Positions 1 through 6,487 of a stretch of DNA of 9,208 nucleotides are shown one piece after another. The stretch's first letter is position 1; the number at the start of each line of letters is the position of its first letter. This stretch comes from Bacteroidota bacterium (lineage in GTDB: Bacteria > Bacteroidota > Bacteroidia > Bacteroidales > JADFUO01). A model generated the notes under the pieces. It had not been told where the DNA came from. It saw only the letters and a list, made by a program, of their open reading frames with translations, and made no database searches. The position numbers and the translations under genes were made by a program. Location of the stretch: contig JADFUO010000316.1 in NCBI GenBank assembly GCA_015222115.1, forward strand, positions 1 to 9,208, read 5' to 3'.

Positions 1-144
1 GCCTAATGGTATTGTTACAGGATTATCGCCATAAATGATAATTACAGGTCCTTCAAGGTCATCGTTACTTGGATTACATCCCTGATTTAATGCAAAACCC
101 GCTACAATAATTAATGATATAAATACTAAAAATAATTTTTTCAT
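1..144 (-). CDS. Partial lipoprotein, start of an Ig-like (DUF5011-type) domain
   Basis: Reading leftward from ATG at 144-142, 48 codons are open to the window edge, so only the N-terminus is visible. It begins MKKLFLVFISLIIVAGFALN, a short basic start followed by a hydrophobic stretch, and then Cys23 in the context NQGC, a poor but plausible lipobox. The mature part turns acidic (SNDDLEG) and then reads GPVIIIYGDNPVTIPLG (residues 32-48). This resembles the opening of DUF5011/HYR-like immunoglobulin folds common in Bacteroidota surface lipoproteins. The likely location is anchored in a membrane and possibly exported to the surface. It is divergent from the small lipoprotein gene at 280. The domain call is inference from a short stretch, while the signal peptide is clearer. 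The function cannot be stated. Confidence 0.7.
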   Translation of the reverse strand, partial: MKKLFLVFISLIIVAGFALNQGCNPSNDDLEGPVIIIYGDNPVTIPLG

Positions 145-174
145 GATATAATGTTTTAGTTACGATAATTCTAA

Positions 175-182
175 CAAAGGTA
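175..182 (-). promoter_or_regulatory. Promoter -7 element for the leftward lipoprotein
   Basis: On the minus strand this reads TACCTTTG, a perfect TAnnTTTG Bacteroidota -7 box. It lies about 30 bp upstream of the ATG at 144, so the leader would be about 25 nt. No TTG is found at the expected -33 distance, only a T-rich stretch, so the promoter is supported by one element. Confidence 0.45.
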
Positions 183-201
183 GAAAATATTTCATTAAAA
201 A

Positions 202-232
202 TTGGTTAATCCATATTTTTTTTCTATATTTG
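202..232 (+). promoter_or_regulatory. Bacteroidota-type promoter for the small lipoprotein
   Basis: A TTG at 202-204 (within ATTGG) is followed by 20 bp and then TATATTTG at 225-232, which fits the TTG/TAnnTTTG sigma-ABfr consensus. Transcription would start near 239, giving a leader of about 40 nt before the ATG at 280. There is no Shine-Dalgarno in that leader. Confidence 0.7.
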
Positions 233-279
233 CAATTGTAAAATATATTAACCTGTTTTAATAACCCAAACCAAGAATT

Positions 280-483
280 ATGAAAAAATTATTAGCATTA
301 TTTACAATTATTGGAATATTAGGTTTATTTGCATGTGGTGGTCCGGTAAAAGAACAAGAAGGTGGCGAAGAAGTAATTGTTGAGGAAGAAATTACTGAAG
401 TTCCTGTAAGTGATACAGTAGAATTGATTGTTGAGGACTCATTGGCTGTTGAAGCACCTGAAGAAGATACTATTGCAAAATAG
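280..483 (+). CDS. Small acidic lipoprotein, 67 residues
   Basis: The protein has a textbook lipoprotein signal: MKK, hydrophobic residues 4-17 (LLALFTIIGILGLF), then the lipobox LFAC with Cys19 followed by GG. After lipidation the mature peptide is only about 49 residues, very acidic and of low complexity. Residues 20-67 contain 13 Glu and 3 Asp against 2 Lys, with repeated V/I-E patterns and no recognisable fold. It is probably a disordered tether on a membrane surface, and its function is unknown. The gene is monocistronic: it has its own promoter at 202-232 and a strong intrinsic terminator at 519-559. The Met start is chosen because the signal peptide begins exactly there. The reading frame is convincing because of the signal peptide, promoter and terminator together. 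Confidence 0.8.
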   Translation: MKKLLALFTIIGILGLFACGGPVKEQEGGEEVIVEEEITEVPVSDTVELIVEDSLAVEAPEEDTIAK

Positions 484-518
484 ATCGGTGCAAGAAAATA
501 AACTTAGGATTTCAAAAT

Positions 519-559
519 AAAAAAAGGAGGAGAGGAGCATTCCTCCTTTTTTTATTTTT
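519..559 (+). terminator. Intrinsic terminator of the small lipoprotein gene
   Basis: A perfect 13-bp stem is formed by AAAAAAAGGAGGA (519-531) and TCCTCCTTTTTTT (541-553), with a 9-nt loop (GAGGAGCAT) and a further T-run to 559. It begins 35 bp after the stop codon. The A/T-rich lower stem would also give a U-run on the opposite strand, but no leftward gene reads into it. Confidence 0.9.
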
Positions 560-563
560 ATGC

Positions 564-594
564 TTGGGAATGATTGGTATTTGAATTAATTTTG
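564..594 (+). promoter_or_regulatory. Bacteroidota-type promoter of the citrate lyase operon
   Basis: TTG at 564-566, a 20-bp spacer, then TAATTTTG at 587-594 (perfect TAnnTTTG). The spacing is the same as at the 202-232 promoter. The predicted start is near 601, leaving a leader of about 37 nt before the TTG start codon at 638. It lies just after the preceding terminator, so the operon is transcriptionally isolated. No operator repeats were seen around it. Confidence 0.7.
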
Positions 595-627
595 GCAAGA
601 AAAAAAATTGTAAATCATTTTAAATTC

Positions 628-640
628 GGAGGTAAAATTG
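628..640 (+). promoter_or_regulatory. Strong Shine-Dalgarno that fixes a TTG start
   Basis: GGAGG at 628-632 sits 5 nt ahead of TTG at 638-640. This is unusual here, since the other genes in the window lack a clear Shine-Dalgarno. In frame, the upstream stop is TAA at 611-613 with no ATG between, and the first internal Met is at residue 126. The TTG is therefore the only sensible start. Confidence 0.75.
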
Positions 641-1849
641 GGAAATATTGCAACTTCAGGAAACAAAGGTAAAGGAGTACGTTCCGATTGTTTCATCACC
701 ATTGAACTAACGGATAAAGAGGGAATTGATATTCAATTACAAAGTAAAGTAGGGGTTATTTTTGGAGAAGAAATAATTAAAGAAATTAAAGATATTTTAA
801 ATTATTTTGGCATTACAAAAGCAAAAGTACATTTAGAAGATTCGGGAGCACTTGCTTTTATAATTGCTGCAAGGGTTGAAGCTGCCGTTAAGCAATTAAT
901 TCAGACGGATAAAGAATATTTACCTGAATTAATAGAAGAAAATAAATATCATACAACAAAGGACCATAACCGTTTTTCAAGATTATACCTGCCGGGGAAT
1001 ACACCGAGTTTGATGATCAATGCAGGTATCCATAAACCTGATGGAATTATTTTAGACCTTGAAGATTCGGTTGCCCCTGATAAAAAAGCAGAAGCTCGCT
1101 TATTGGTAAGAAATGCTTTACGTCAATTGAATTTTTATGGTGCCGAGCGAATGGTACGAATAAATCAAGTGCCGAAAGGCCTGGATGATTTGGATTTTAT
1201 AATTCCGCACAATGTGAATTTAATTTTAATTCCTAAATGTGAAAGTGCCGGCCAGATTCATCAGGTAAATAAGAAGATTGATGAATTAAAATCCAAACAT
1301 AATATAAAAGATCCTGTTTGGTTGATGCCGATTATTGAAAGTGCCCTTGGAGTCATCAATGCTTATGAGATTGCAAGTGCTGCCGATAATGTGGTTTCAC
1401 TGGCTATTGGCCTGGAAGATTACACAGCAGATATTGGAACAAGAAGAACCAATGAAGGAACAGAATCATTTTTTGCAAGAAGCCAGGTAGTTAATGCTGC
1501 AAGAGCAGCCCGGATACAACCAATTGATTCGGTATTCTCTGATGTGGCGGATATGGAGGCACTCAAGCAAAATGTTTTAAGATCAAAAGCCCTTGGATTT
1601 GACGGAATGGGTTGTATCCATCCGCGGCAAATTGCAGTTGTTCATGAAAATTTTGCACCTGATAAAGCTGAAATTGAAAAGGCAAAAAAAATTGTAAATG
1701 CTTTTATTGAAGCTAATGAAAAAGGATTGGGCGTTGTTTCACTCGGAACAAAAATGATAGACCCACCTGTTGTTAAAAGAGCACAAAACACAATTAACCT
1801 TGCTGTTAATATGGGTAAATTGCAAAAAAACTGGAGAGAAGAAATTTAG
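638..1849 (+). CDS. citDE: Citrate lyase CitD-CitE fusion: acyl carrier domain joined to the lyase beta subunit
   Basis: The protein has 403 residues, the sum of a CitD (about 98) and a CitE (about 300). Residues 1-98 match CitD, the citrate lyase acyl carrier: VRSDCFITIE near the N-terminus, then DIQLQSKV, FGEEI and LEDSGALAFIIAARVEAA. Ser16 in RSD aligns with the serine that carries the phosphoribosyl-dephospho-CoA arm in enterobacterial CitD (ES-S/G-D context). Residues about 112-403 match CitE of the HpcH/HpaI aldolase superfamily: RLYLPGN, GIILDLEDSVAPDKK, VRIN (Arg174), MPIIESALG (Glu234, likely metal ligand), AIGLEDYTADIGTRR (Glu260/Asp261) and MGCIHPRQ. CitE cleaves citryl-ACP to oxaloacetate and acetyl-ACP in the cytoplasm (EC 4.1.3.34 activity). 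The two domains are joined by a short polar linker (about 98-111). The gene starts at TTG and leads a two-gene operon with citF 29 bp downstream. The fusion is continuous, with no internal stop or frameshift. A general CitE-like (non-citrate) lyase is less likely because CitF follows directly. Confidence 0.93.
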   Translation: MGNIATSGNKGKGVRSDCFITIELTDKEGIDIQLQSKVGVIFGEEIIKEIKDILNYFGITKAKVHLEDSGALAFIIAARVEAAVKQLIQTDKEYLPELIEENKYHTTKDHNRFSRLYLPGNTPSLMINAGIHKPDGIILDLEDSVAPDKKAEARLLVRNALRQLNFYGAERMVRINQVPKGLDDLDFIIPHNVNLILIPKCESAGQIHQVNKKIDELKSKHNIKDPVWLMPIIESALGVINAYEIASAADNVVSLAIGLEDYTADIGTRRTNEGTESFFARSQVVNAARAARIQPIDSVFSDVADMEALKQNVLRSKALGFDGMGCIHPRQIAVVHENFAPDKAEIEKAKKIVNAFIEANEKGLGVVSLGTKMIDPPVVKRAQNTINLAVNMGKLQKNWREEI

Positions 1850-1878
1850 TATCTGATTTAATTTATAAAAACATTTTA

Positions 1879-3438
1879 ATGAAAAAATACGATAAATTAG
1901 TAAAAAATGCAGTTGGAAGAATAGTTCCCACAATTATTAACGGTGAAGAACATATACCATTCAAAGGTGTAGGTAAATATATACCTGATGGAAGAAAATT
2001 TGCACCTCGTTTATCTTCATGTGCCAATTATCCCGATGATGGAAATAAGCTTGTACCAAGTTTAAAAGAAGCCCTGATAAAAGCAGGATTAAAAGATGGA
2101 ATGACAATTTCCACTCATCATCATTTCAGGAATGGTGATATTATTGCAGTGCAGATATTTGATATTGCACATGAATTAGGTATAAAAGATCTCAGATGGT
2201 TTCCATCAGCTTCATTTCCATGTCAGGAGCCATTAATAAAATATATGGAGGATGGTACTATCAACAGGATTGAAGGAAGCATGAACGGACCTCTGGGTAA
2301 ATTCTGCTCCCAAGGAAAAATGAAAGGGATTGGTGTTCTTCGTTCGCATGGTGGCAGATACCAGGCAGTGCAGGATGGTGATGTGCAGATTGATATTGCA
2401 GTTATTGCTGCACCAACGGCTGATACTTTCGGGAATGCAAATGGTGTTAACGGGCCAGCAGCTTGTGGCTTACTTGGTTTCGCTCTTGCTGATTCGCAGT
2501 ATGCTGATAAAGTTATTGTTGTAACTGATAATTTGGTTCCATTTCCTTGTATCCCATGGCAAATTCACGGTAACTATGTTGATTATACTGTTAAAGTTGA
2601 TAAAATTGGCATCCCTGAAAAAATTATTTCCGGTACAACACGAATTACAAAAAGTCCCGACCGCCTTCTAATTGCAGAAATGACAGCAAAATTTTGCGAT
2701 GAAGCAGGTATAATCAAAGATGGATTTTCGTATCAGGCAGGTGCGGGAGGTACTTCTCTTTCAATTGGAAATTATTTTGGAGATATGCTGCGCGAACGAG
2801 GTATTAAAGCCCGTTTTATTAGAGCAGGTAGTAATAAATATCCTGTTGAGATGCTTGAAGAAGGTCTTGTGGATTATATTCTTGACGGACAAACATTTGA
2901 TTTGGAAGGTGTACGTTCTATGCGCGAAAACCCGAACCATATAAATACAAGTCCTTTTACAAGTTATAATTATCATGGCAAAGGAAACTTTGCAACTATG
3001 GTTGATGTTGTAATTTTAGGTGCTACTGAGGTTGATGTGAATTTCAATGCTAATGTAGTTACACATTCCGACGGGTATTTATTACACGGAATGGGAGGCT
3101 GGCAAAATTGCCTGTTCTCTAAATGTACAATACTTCCGATTCCTTTATTCAGAGACCGTATTCCTGTTATTAAGGATGAAGTTACAACTATTTGCGGACC
3201 AGGCGAACTGATTGATGTAATTGTTACCGAAAGGGGTATTGCAATTAATCCTAAAAGAATTGACCTGATTGAAAAATTAAAAGGTTCGGAATTGCCTATC
3301 AAAACTATTGAAGAATTAAAAAACGAAGCAGAAAAAATTTGTGGAGTGCCTGCTAAACCAAAATTAAGTGATGAAATCGTTGCAGTAATAAAATGGGTTG
3401 ATGGCACTATTATTGATGCCGTTAGAAAGGTTGAATAG
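1879..3438 (+). CDS. citF: Citrate lyase alpha subunit, citrate:acetyl-ACP transferase
   Basis: The protein has 519 residues, close to the roughly 510 of enterobacterial CitF, and appears full length. CitF swaps acetyl for citryl on the acyl-carrier domain (EC 2.8.3.10), providing the substrate that the CitE domain of the upstream gene cleaves. Recognisable family stretches are GRKFAPRLSSC (38-48), ISTHHHFRNGD (77-87), LRSHGGRYQAV (154-164), NGVNGPAACG (188-197), YQAGAGGTSLSIG (285-297), HSDGYLLHGMGGWQN (396-410), CGPGELIDVIVTERGIAINPKR (439-460), and the C-terminal VAVIKWVDGTIIDAVR. These belong to the two-domain CoA-transferase fold. The gene starts 29 bp after citDE with no promoter or terminator between, so it is co-transcribed. 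The ATG at 1879 has no Shine-Dalgarno. No citC, citG or citX follows. Instead, a repeat-rich non-coding gap begins right after the stop. Confidence 0.95.
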   Translation: MKKYDKLVKNAVGRIVPTIINGEEHIPFKGVGKYIPDGRKFAPRLSSCANYPDDGNKLVPSLKEALIKAGLKDGMTISTHHHFRNGDIIAVQIFDIAHELGIKDLRWFPSASFPCQEPLIKYMEDGTINRIEGSMNGPLGKFCSQGKMKGIGVLRSHGGRYQAVQDGDVQIDIAVIAAPTADTFGNANGVNGPAACGLLGFALADSQYADKVIVVTDNLVPFPCIPWQIHGNYVDYTVKVDKIGIPEKIISGTTRITKSPDRLLIAEMTAKFCDEAGIIKDGFSYQAGAGGTSLSIGNYFGDMLRERGIKARFIRAGSNKYPVEMLEEGLVDYILDGQTFDLEGVRSMRENPNHINTSPFTSYNYHGKGNFATMVDVVILGATEVDVNFNANVVTHSDGYLLHGMGGWQNCLFSKCTILPIPLFRDRIPVIKDEVTTICGPGELIDVIVTERGIAINPKRIDLIEKLKGSELPIKTIEELKNEAEKICGVPAKPKLSDEIVAVIKWVDGTIIDAVRKVE

Positions 3439-3465
3439 GAATAAAACAGATAAGAAGGAAGACAA

Positions 3466-3570
3466 CTGGAATTTGGAAATTTGTTGAAATTGGTAGAAAT
3501 AAATAGAAATTGGTAGAAATAAATTCATATTGGAAATCCATACGGACAAGTTTGGAAATTTGGAAATTGA
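3466..3570. repeat. TTGGAAAT-rich low-complexity island with 20-bp tandem repeat
   Basis: Two adjacent 20-bp units, at 3485-3504 and 3505-3524, differ only at the first base, and each contains GAAATTGGTAGAAATAAAT. Around them TTGGAAAT occurs four times (3473-3480, 3530-3537, 3552-3559 and 3560-3567), the last two head-to-tail. The block looks like intergenic low-complexity filler. It is not coding and has no features of an IS. Confidence 0.8.
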
Positions 3571-3592
3571 ATGTTTATATTTTTTACGTTAT

Positions 3593-3635
3593 CATTCTGA
3601 ATAAGTTCCGGTGGCCATCGGAACAATTGAAGAAT
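3593..3635. repeat. Dispersed-repeat-like hairpin element with a 20-bp near-palindrome
   Basis: At 3605-3624 GTTCCGGTGGCCATCGGAAC is palindromic except for one G/T pair, giving a 10-bp stem with one wobble. It is flanked by an outer inverted pair, ATTCT (3594-3598) and AGAAT (3631-3635). The frame CATTCTGAA...GAAGAATC resembles a widespread bacterial intergenic repeat (CATTCTGAnnnAAG...GAAGAATC), here with the palindrome inserted in its middle. The palindrome is clear. The link to a repeat family is from memory. Confidence 0.6.
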
Positions 3636-3652
3636 CCCTCGCCTTACTGAAC

Positions 3653-3673
3653 AATAATTACTTAAGAATTATT
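3653..3673. repeat. A/T palindrome upstream of recQ
   Basis: AATAATT (3653-3659) and AATTATT (3667-3673) are perfect inverted arms around ACTTAAG, whose CTTAAG is itself palindromic. It lies about 47 bp upstream of the recQ -7 element. It could be a binding site or a cruciform-prone sequence, but in DNA this A/T-rich it could also arise by chance. Confidence 0.4.
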
Positions 3674-3719
3674 TGGCTAAATAATATTTTGACTTATTAT
3701 TAAAATCAAGAAAAATTCT

Positions 3720-3727
3720 TATATTTG
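3720..3727 (+). promoter_or_regulatory. Promoter -7 element of recQ
   Basis: TATATTTG matches TAnnTTTG exactly and lies 35 bp before the TTG start at 3763, implying a start near 3734 and a leader of about 29 nt. The nearest upstream TTG (3689-3691) is 28 bp away, too far for a normal -33 element, so only the -7 box is supported. Confidence 0.5.
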
Positions 3728-3762
3728 ATGAAATAAAATAATCAAATATAACTTTATCAGCT

Positions 3763-5685
3763 TTGCCAATAAGGAATATACTTGTAAAATATTGGGGTTT
3801 TTCATCATTCCGTCCGATGCAGGAAGAAATAATAAATTCCATTCTGGAAGGAAATGATACTTTAGCATTGCTACCTACAGGTGGAGGTAAATCCATTTGC
3901 TTTCAAGTGCCTGCAATGGTATCAGAGGGAATTTGTATTGTAATCACACCCCTAATTGCTTTAATGAAGGATCAGGTTGAAAGTCTTAAAAATAGAGGAA
4001 TTAAAGCAGTAGCAATATATTCGGGCATGCATAGAAACGAAATTGATATTGCATTTAATAATTGTGTTTATGGTAATGTAAAATTTTTATATATCTCACC
4101 CGAGCGTCTTGAAACTCAAATCCTGAGAGAGAATATAAAAAAAATGAATGTTAATCTTTTGGCAGTTGACGAAGCTCATTGTATCTCGCAATGGGGCTAT
4201 GATTTTAGACCTCCATATTTGAAGATTGCTGAAATTAGACAAATAATACCGAATGTTCCTGTTTTAGCATTGACTGCTACTGCCACTCCTGATGTTGTTA
4301 AGGATATACAGTTAAAGCTTGAATTTAAGCAAGAAAATGTTTTTCAGAAAAGTTTTGAACGTAAAAACCTTACTTATGTAGTGATAAAGGAAGAGGACAA
4401 GCTAAACAGACTGTTGAAAATTGCAAGTAAGATAAAAGGTACGGGAATTATTTATGTAAGGAATAGAAGAAAAACGCGTGAAATATCAGACTTTTTAAAT
4501 AAAAATAAAATAAGAGCCGACTATTATCATGCAGGTTTGGAACAAAAAATTCGTGATAAAAAGCAAAATGCATGGATGAAAGGCTATATCAGGATAATTG
4601 TGTCAACCAATGCTTTTGGTATGGGTATTGACAAGTCAAATGTTCGTTTTGTTATTCATCTGGATTTGCCTGATTGTATTGAAGCTTATTTTCAGGAGGC
4701 AGGCCGTGCCGGCAGGGATGAAAAACAATCTTATGCAATCTTGCTATATGAACAAGCTGATATTATAAATGCAAAAAATAATCTTTTAACTGCATATCCT
4801 GATATCGATAAAATCAAATCAATTTATCAGGCACTGGGAAATTATTTTCAATTAGCTGTTGGTAGCGGTAAGGATGTTTCTTTTGATTTTGAGGTCAACG
4901 ATTTCTGTAATAACTACAAATTTCCTCCATTAATAGTTTACAATTCGCTGAAATTTCTTGAAAAAGAAGGTTATATTTTACTAAATGAAACAGTTAATTC
5001 TCCTTCACGTATTCATTTTATTGTAAATAAAGAAGATTTATACAGGTTTCAGATTGAGAATTTATATTATGATAATTTTATTAAACTTATTTTACGGTCA
5101 TACAGTGGTGTTTTTAGCGATTTTGTAAAAATAAGCGAGACTGAGATTGCTAACAGATCAGGGATGAAATCAGAAAATGTTTCTAAATTTCTTAAAAAGC
5201 TTCATCAATTGAATATACTTACATACATTCCGCGAAAAAACAAACCACAGTTATTATATACAAGAGAAAGAATATATAAAAAAGATCTGCTAATTTCAAA
5301 GGAAAATTATAAAGACCGTAAAAATGCTGCGAAAAAACGTCTTCAGGCGGTAATTGATTATGTGTCTTCAATAAATAAATGTCGTAGCCAGTTGCTGCTT
5401 GCTTATTTTGGTGAAACCGATTCAAAACGTTGTGGTAAATGTGATGTTTGTCTTAAACGAAACAAAATAGAAATCAATGAACTTGAATTTAATATTATCC
5501 TTGAAAAAATTAAGCCGATACTAAAAGATAAGCCGGTATCTGTAACAGAAATAGTTGATACAGTAAAAGGCGTTAATGAAGATAAAGTAATAAAAGTTAT
5601 ACAATGGCTGAAGGATAATGATAAATTGGATGTTGTGGAAGAAAACAAACTATACTGGAAAAGACAATATAGAATCAGATTTTAG
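3763..5685 (+). CDS. recQ: RecQ-family ATP-dependent DNA helicase
   Basis: A 640-residue superfamily 2 helicase of 3'-5' type that unwinds recombination and repair intermediates. Motifs in order: Q-motif FRPMQEEII (16-24), Walker A PTGGGKS with Lys43, ITPLIALMKDQ (61-71), DEAH box (136-139) with the RecQ aromatic loop CISQWGYDFRP (140-150), LTATATP (170-176), GIIYVRNRR (228-236), STNAFGMGIDK (281-291), and QEAGRAGRD with the arginine finger (311-319). A zinc site follows as Cys540, Cys557, Cys560 and Cys563, with the same C-x16-C-x2-C-x2-C spacing as E. coli RecQ. It lies about 160 residues later than in E. coli. The inserted part (about 345-520) contains two helix-turn-helix-like stretches (about 375-408 and 457-490), and a winged-helix-like tail ends the protein (575-632). 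There is no HRDC domain. I recall the same layout in other Bacteroidota RecQ proteins. The start is TTG: an in-frame TAA at 3739 closes the frame upstream with no ATG between, and the next Met (residue 19) would cut the Q-motif. Confidence 0.93.
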   Translation: MPIRNILVKYWGFSSFRPMQEEIINSILEGNDTLALLPTGGGKSICFQVPAMVSEGICIVITPLIALMKDQVESLKNRGIKAVAIYSGMHRNEIDIAFNNCVYGNVKFLYISPERLETQILRENIKKMNVNLLAVDEAHCISQWGYDFRPPYLKIAEIRQIIPNVPVLALTATATPDVVKDIQLKLEFKQENVFQKSFERKNLTYVVIKEEDKLNRLLKIASKIKGTGIIYVRNRRKTREISDFLNKNKIRADYYHAGLEQKIRDKKQNAWMKGYIRIIVSTNAFGMGIDKSNVRFVIHLDLPDCIEAYFQEAGRAGRDEKQSYAILLYEQADIINAKNNLLTAYPDIDKIKSIYQALGNYFQLAVGSGKDVSFDFEVNDFCNNYKFPPLIVYNSLKFLEKEGYILLNETVNSPSRIHFIVNKEDLYRFQIENLYYDNFIKLILRSYSGVFSDFVKISETEIANRSGMKSENVSKFLKKLHQLNILTYIPRKNKPQLLYTRERIYKKDLLISKENYKDRKNAAKKRLQAVIDYVSSINKCRSQLLLAYFGETDSKRCGKCDVCLKRNKIEINELEFNIILEKIKPILKDKPVSVTEIVDTVKGVNEDKVIKVIQWLKDNDKLDVVEENKLYWKRQYRIRF

Positions 5686-5688
5686 TAT

Positions 5689-5696
5689 TATATTTA
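5689..5696 (+). promoter_or_regulatory. Weak promoter -7 element of the barrel protein gene
   Basis: TATATTTA matches TAnnTTTG at seven of eight positions, just after the recQ stop and 33 bp before the ATG at 5730. No TTG is found at the right upstream distance. The gene could equally be read through from recQ, since no terminator lies in the 44-bp gap. Confidence 0.35.
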
Positions 5697-5729
5697 CAAA
5701 AAAATAAGTAAACATAAAAATTTAAAGTC

Positions 5730-6464
5730 ATGAAAAGACTAGTTTTAAAAATTTTAGCTTTTATTTTTTTAATGGTTTTTATTAACCAGGTAATCGGGCA
5801 ATCAGAAAAAGTATTTGTTGGCTTATCAGCAGGTCCGTGTATTCCCCTAAGTGATTATAAATCAACTGATTTATCTAAAGAAGAATCAGGATTTGCAAAA
5901 GTTGGATTCAATTTTAATATTTCAGTTAGTTACAGATTAAGTCATAACTTTAGTTTGGCTGCACTGGTAACAGGCTCAACAAATTCAATAAACAGATCCG
6001 CTTTACAGGATGAAATAACTGATATAAACAAGGAAGAGTTACCTAATACTTCGTGGTCGGTTGAAGCAGGCACCTGGGGTATTGGCGGCATACTCATAGG
6101 AGGCTTGGCTACACTTCCTCTTTCCGACAAATTTTTTCTAGATTTCCGGGCTTTATGTGGAATTTATACTGCTTATTCTCCTGAATATACATTATATGCA
6201 AACGCTATAGTTCAGGGATCACCTGTTACTTATACTTTTGAACGCGAAAAATACCATGGAACGTCATTTGCTTATAATTTCGGGGCAGGATTCAAATATA
6301 AAATGGGTAATAAATATTTAATTTTTAATACCGATTATACAGCATCTAAACCAGAGTTCAAGGATGTTAAATTTCATAATATAGATGGTACTATCAATAC
6401 CCAAACTTTTAAACAAGATATTAATTCCCTGAATGTTACTATTGGGATGGGCTATTATCTTTAA
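5730..6464 (+). CDS. Outer-membrane beta-barrel protein, porin-like, function unknown
   Basis: The protein has 244 residues with a Sec signal peptide: MKR, a hydrophobic core at 4-19, and probable cleavage after VIG (residue 23). The mature protein begins QSEKVFVGLSAGPCIPLSDY, like the first strand of OmpA/PorT-type small barrels of Bacteroidota. About eight amphipathic strands can be traced, at roughly 26-39, 54-71, 73-83, 108-129, 133-150, 178-191, 195-206 and 232-244. They have the alternating pattern and Gly/aromatic content of such barrels, with short periplasmic turns such as LSDKF and MGNKY. The last strand, LNVTIGMGYYL, has the aromatic-rich ending used by the BAM machinery. It lies 44 bp after recQ and converges on HU, with a shared terminator. 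No enzymatic motif is visible. The specific role (channel, adhesin or secretion-linked) cannot be told from sequence. Confidence 0.8.
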   Translation: MKRLVLKILAFIFLMVFINQVIGQSEKVFVGLSAGPCIPLSDYKSTDLSKEESGFAKVGFNFNISVSYRLSHNFSLAALVTGSTNSINRSALQDEITDINKEELPNTSWSVEAGTWGIGGILIGGLATLPLSDKFFLDFRALCGIYTAYSPEYTLYANAIVQGSPVTYTFEREKYHGTSFAYNFGAGFKYKMGNKYLIFNTDYTASKPEFKDVKFHNIDGTINTQTFKQDINSLNVTIGMGYYL

Positions 6465-6487
6465 AACTTGATTTAGGAATAACATAG

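Larger units (their letters stand above)
3439..3762. other. Non-coding gap with repeats between citF and recQ
   Basis: This 324-bp gap contains no credible gene on either strand. It holds, in order, a TTGGAAAT-rich island with a 20-bp tandem repeat (3466-3570), a dispersed-repeat-like block with a 20-bp near-palindrome (3593-3635), an A/T palindrome (3653-3673) and the recQ -7 element (3720-3727). I see no intrinsic terminator with a U-run after citF, so either the 3605-3624 hairpin or Rho-type termination may end the citrate lyase transcript. Confidence 0.6.

Noticed and set aside
2973..3407. A 144-codon open frame on the minus strand inside citF
   Set aside because: It lies wholly antisense to a clear citF frame, its product is Ser/Ile/Thr-rich as expected for an antisense shadow, and it has no promoter or known motif.
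3466..3570. Possible CRISPR array
   Set aside because: There are only two 20-bp units directly abutting, with no spacers of regular length and no cas genes nearby.
3720..3763. Possible earlier ATG start for recQ at 3728
   Set aside because: The ATG at 3728 runs straight into TAA after two codons and is out of frame with recQ. An in-frame TAA at 3739 blocks any upstream extension.
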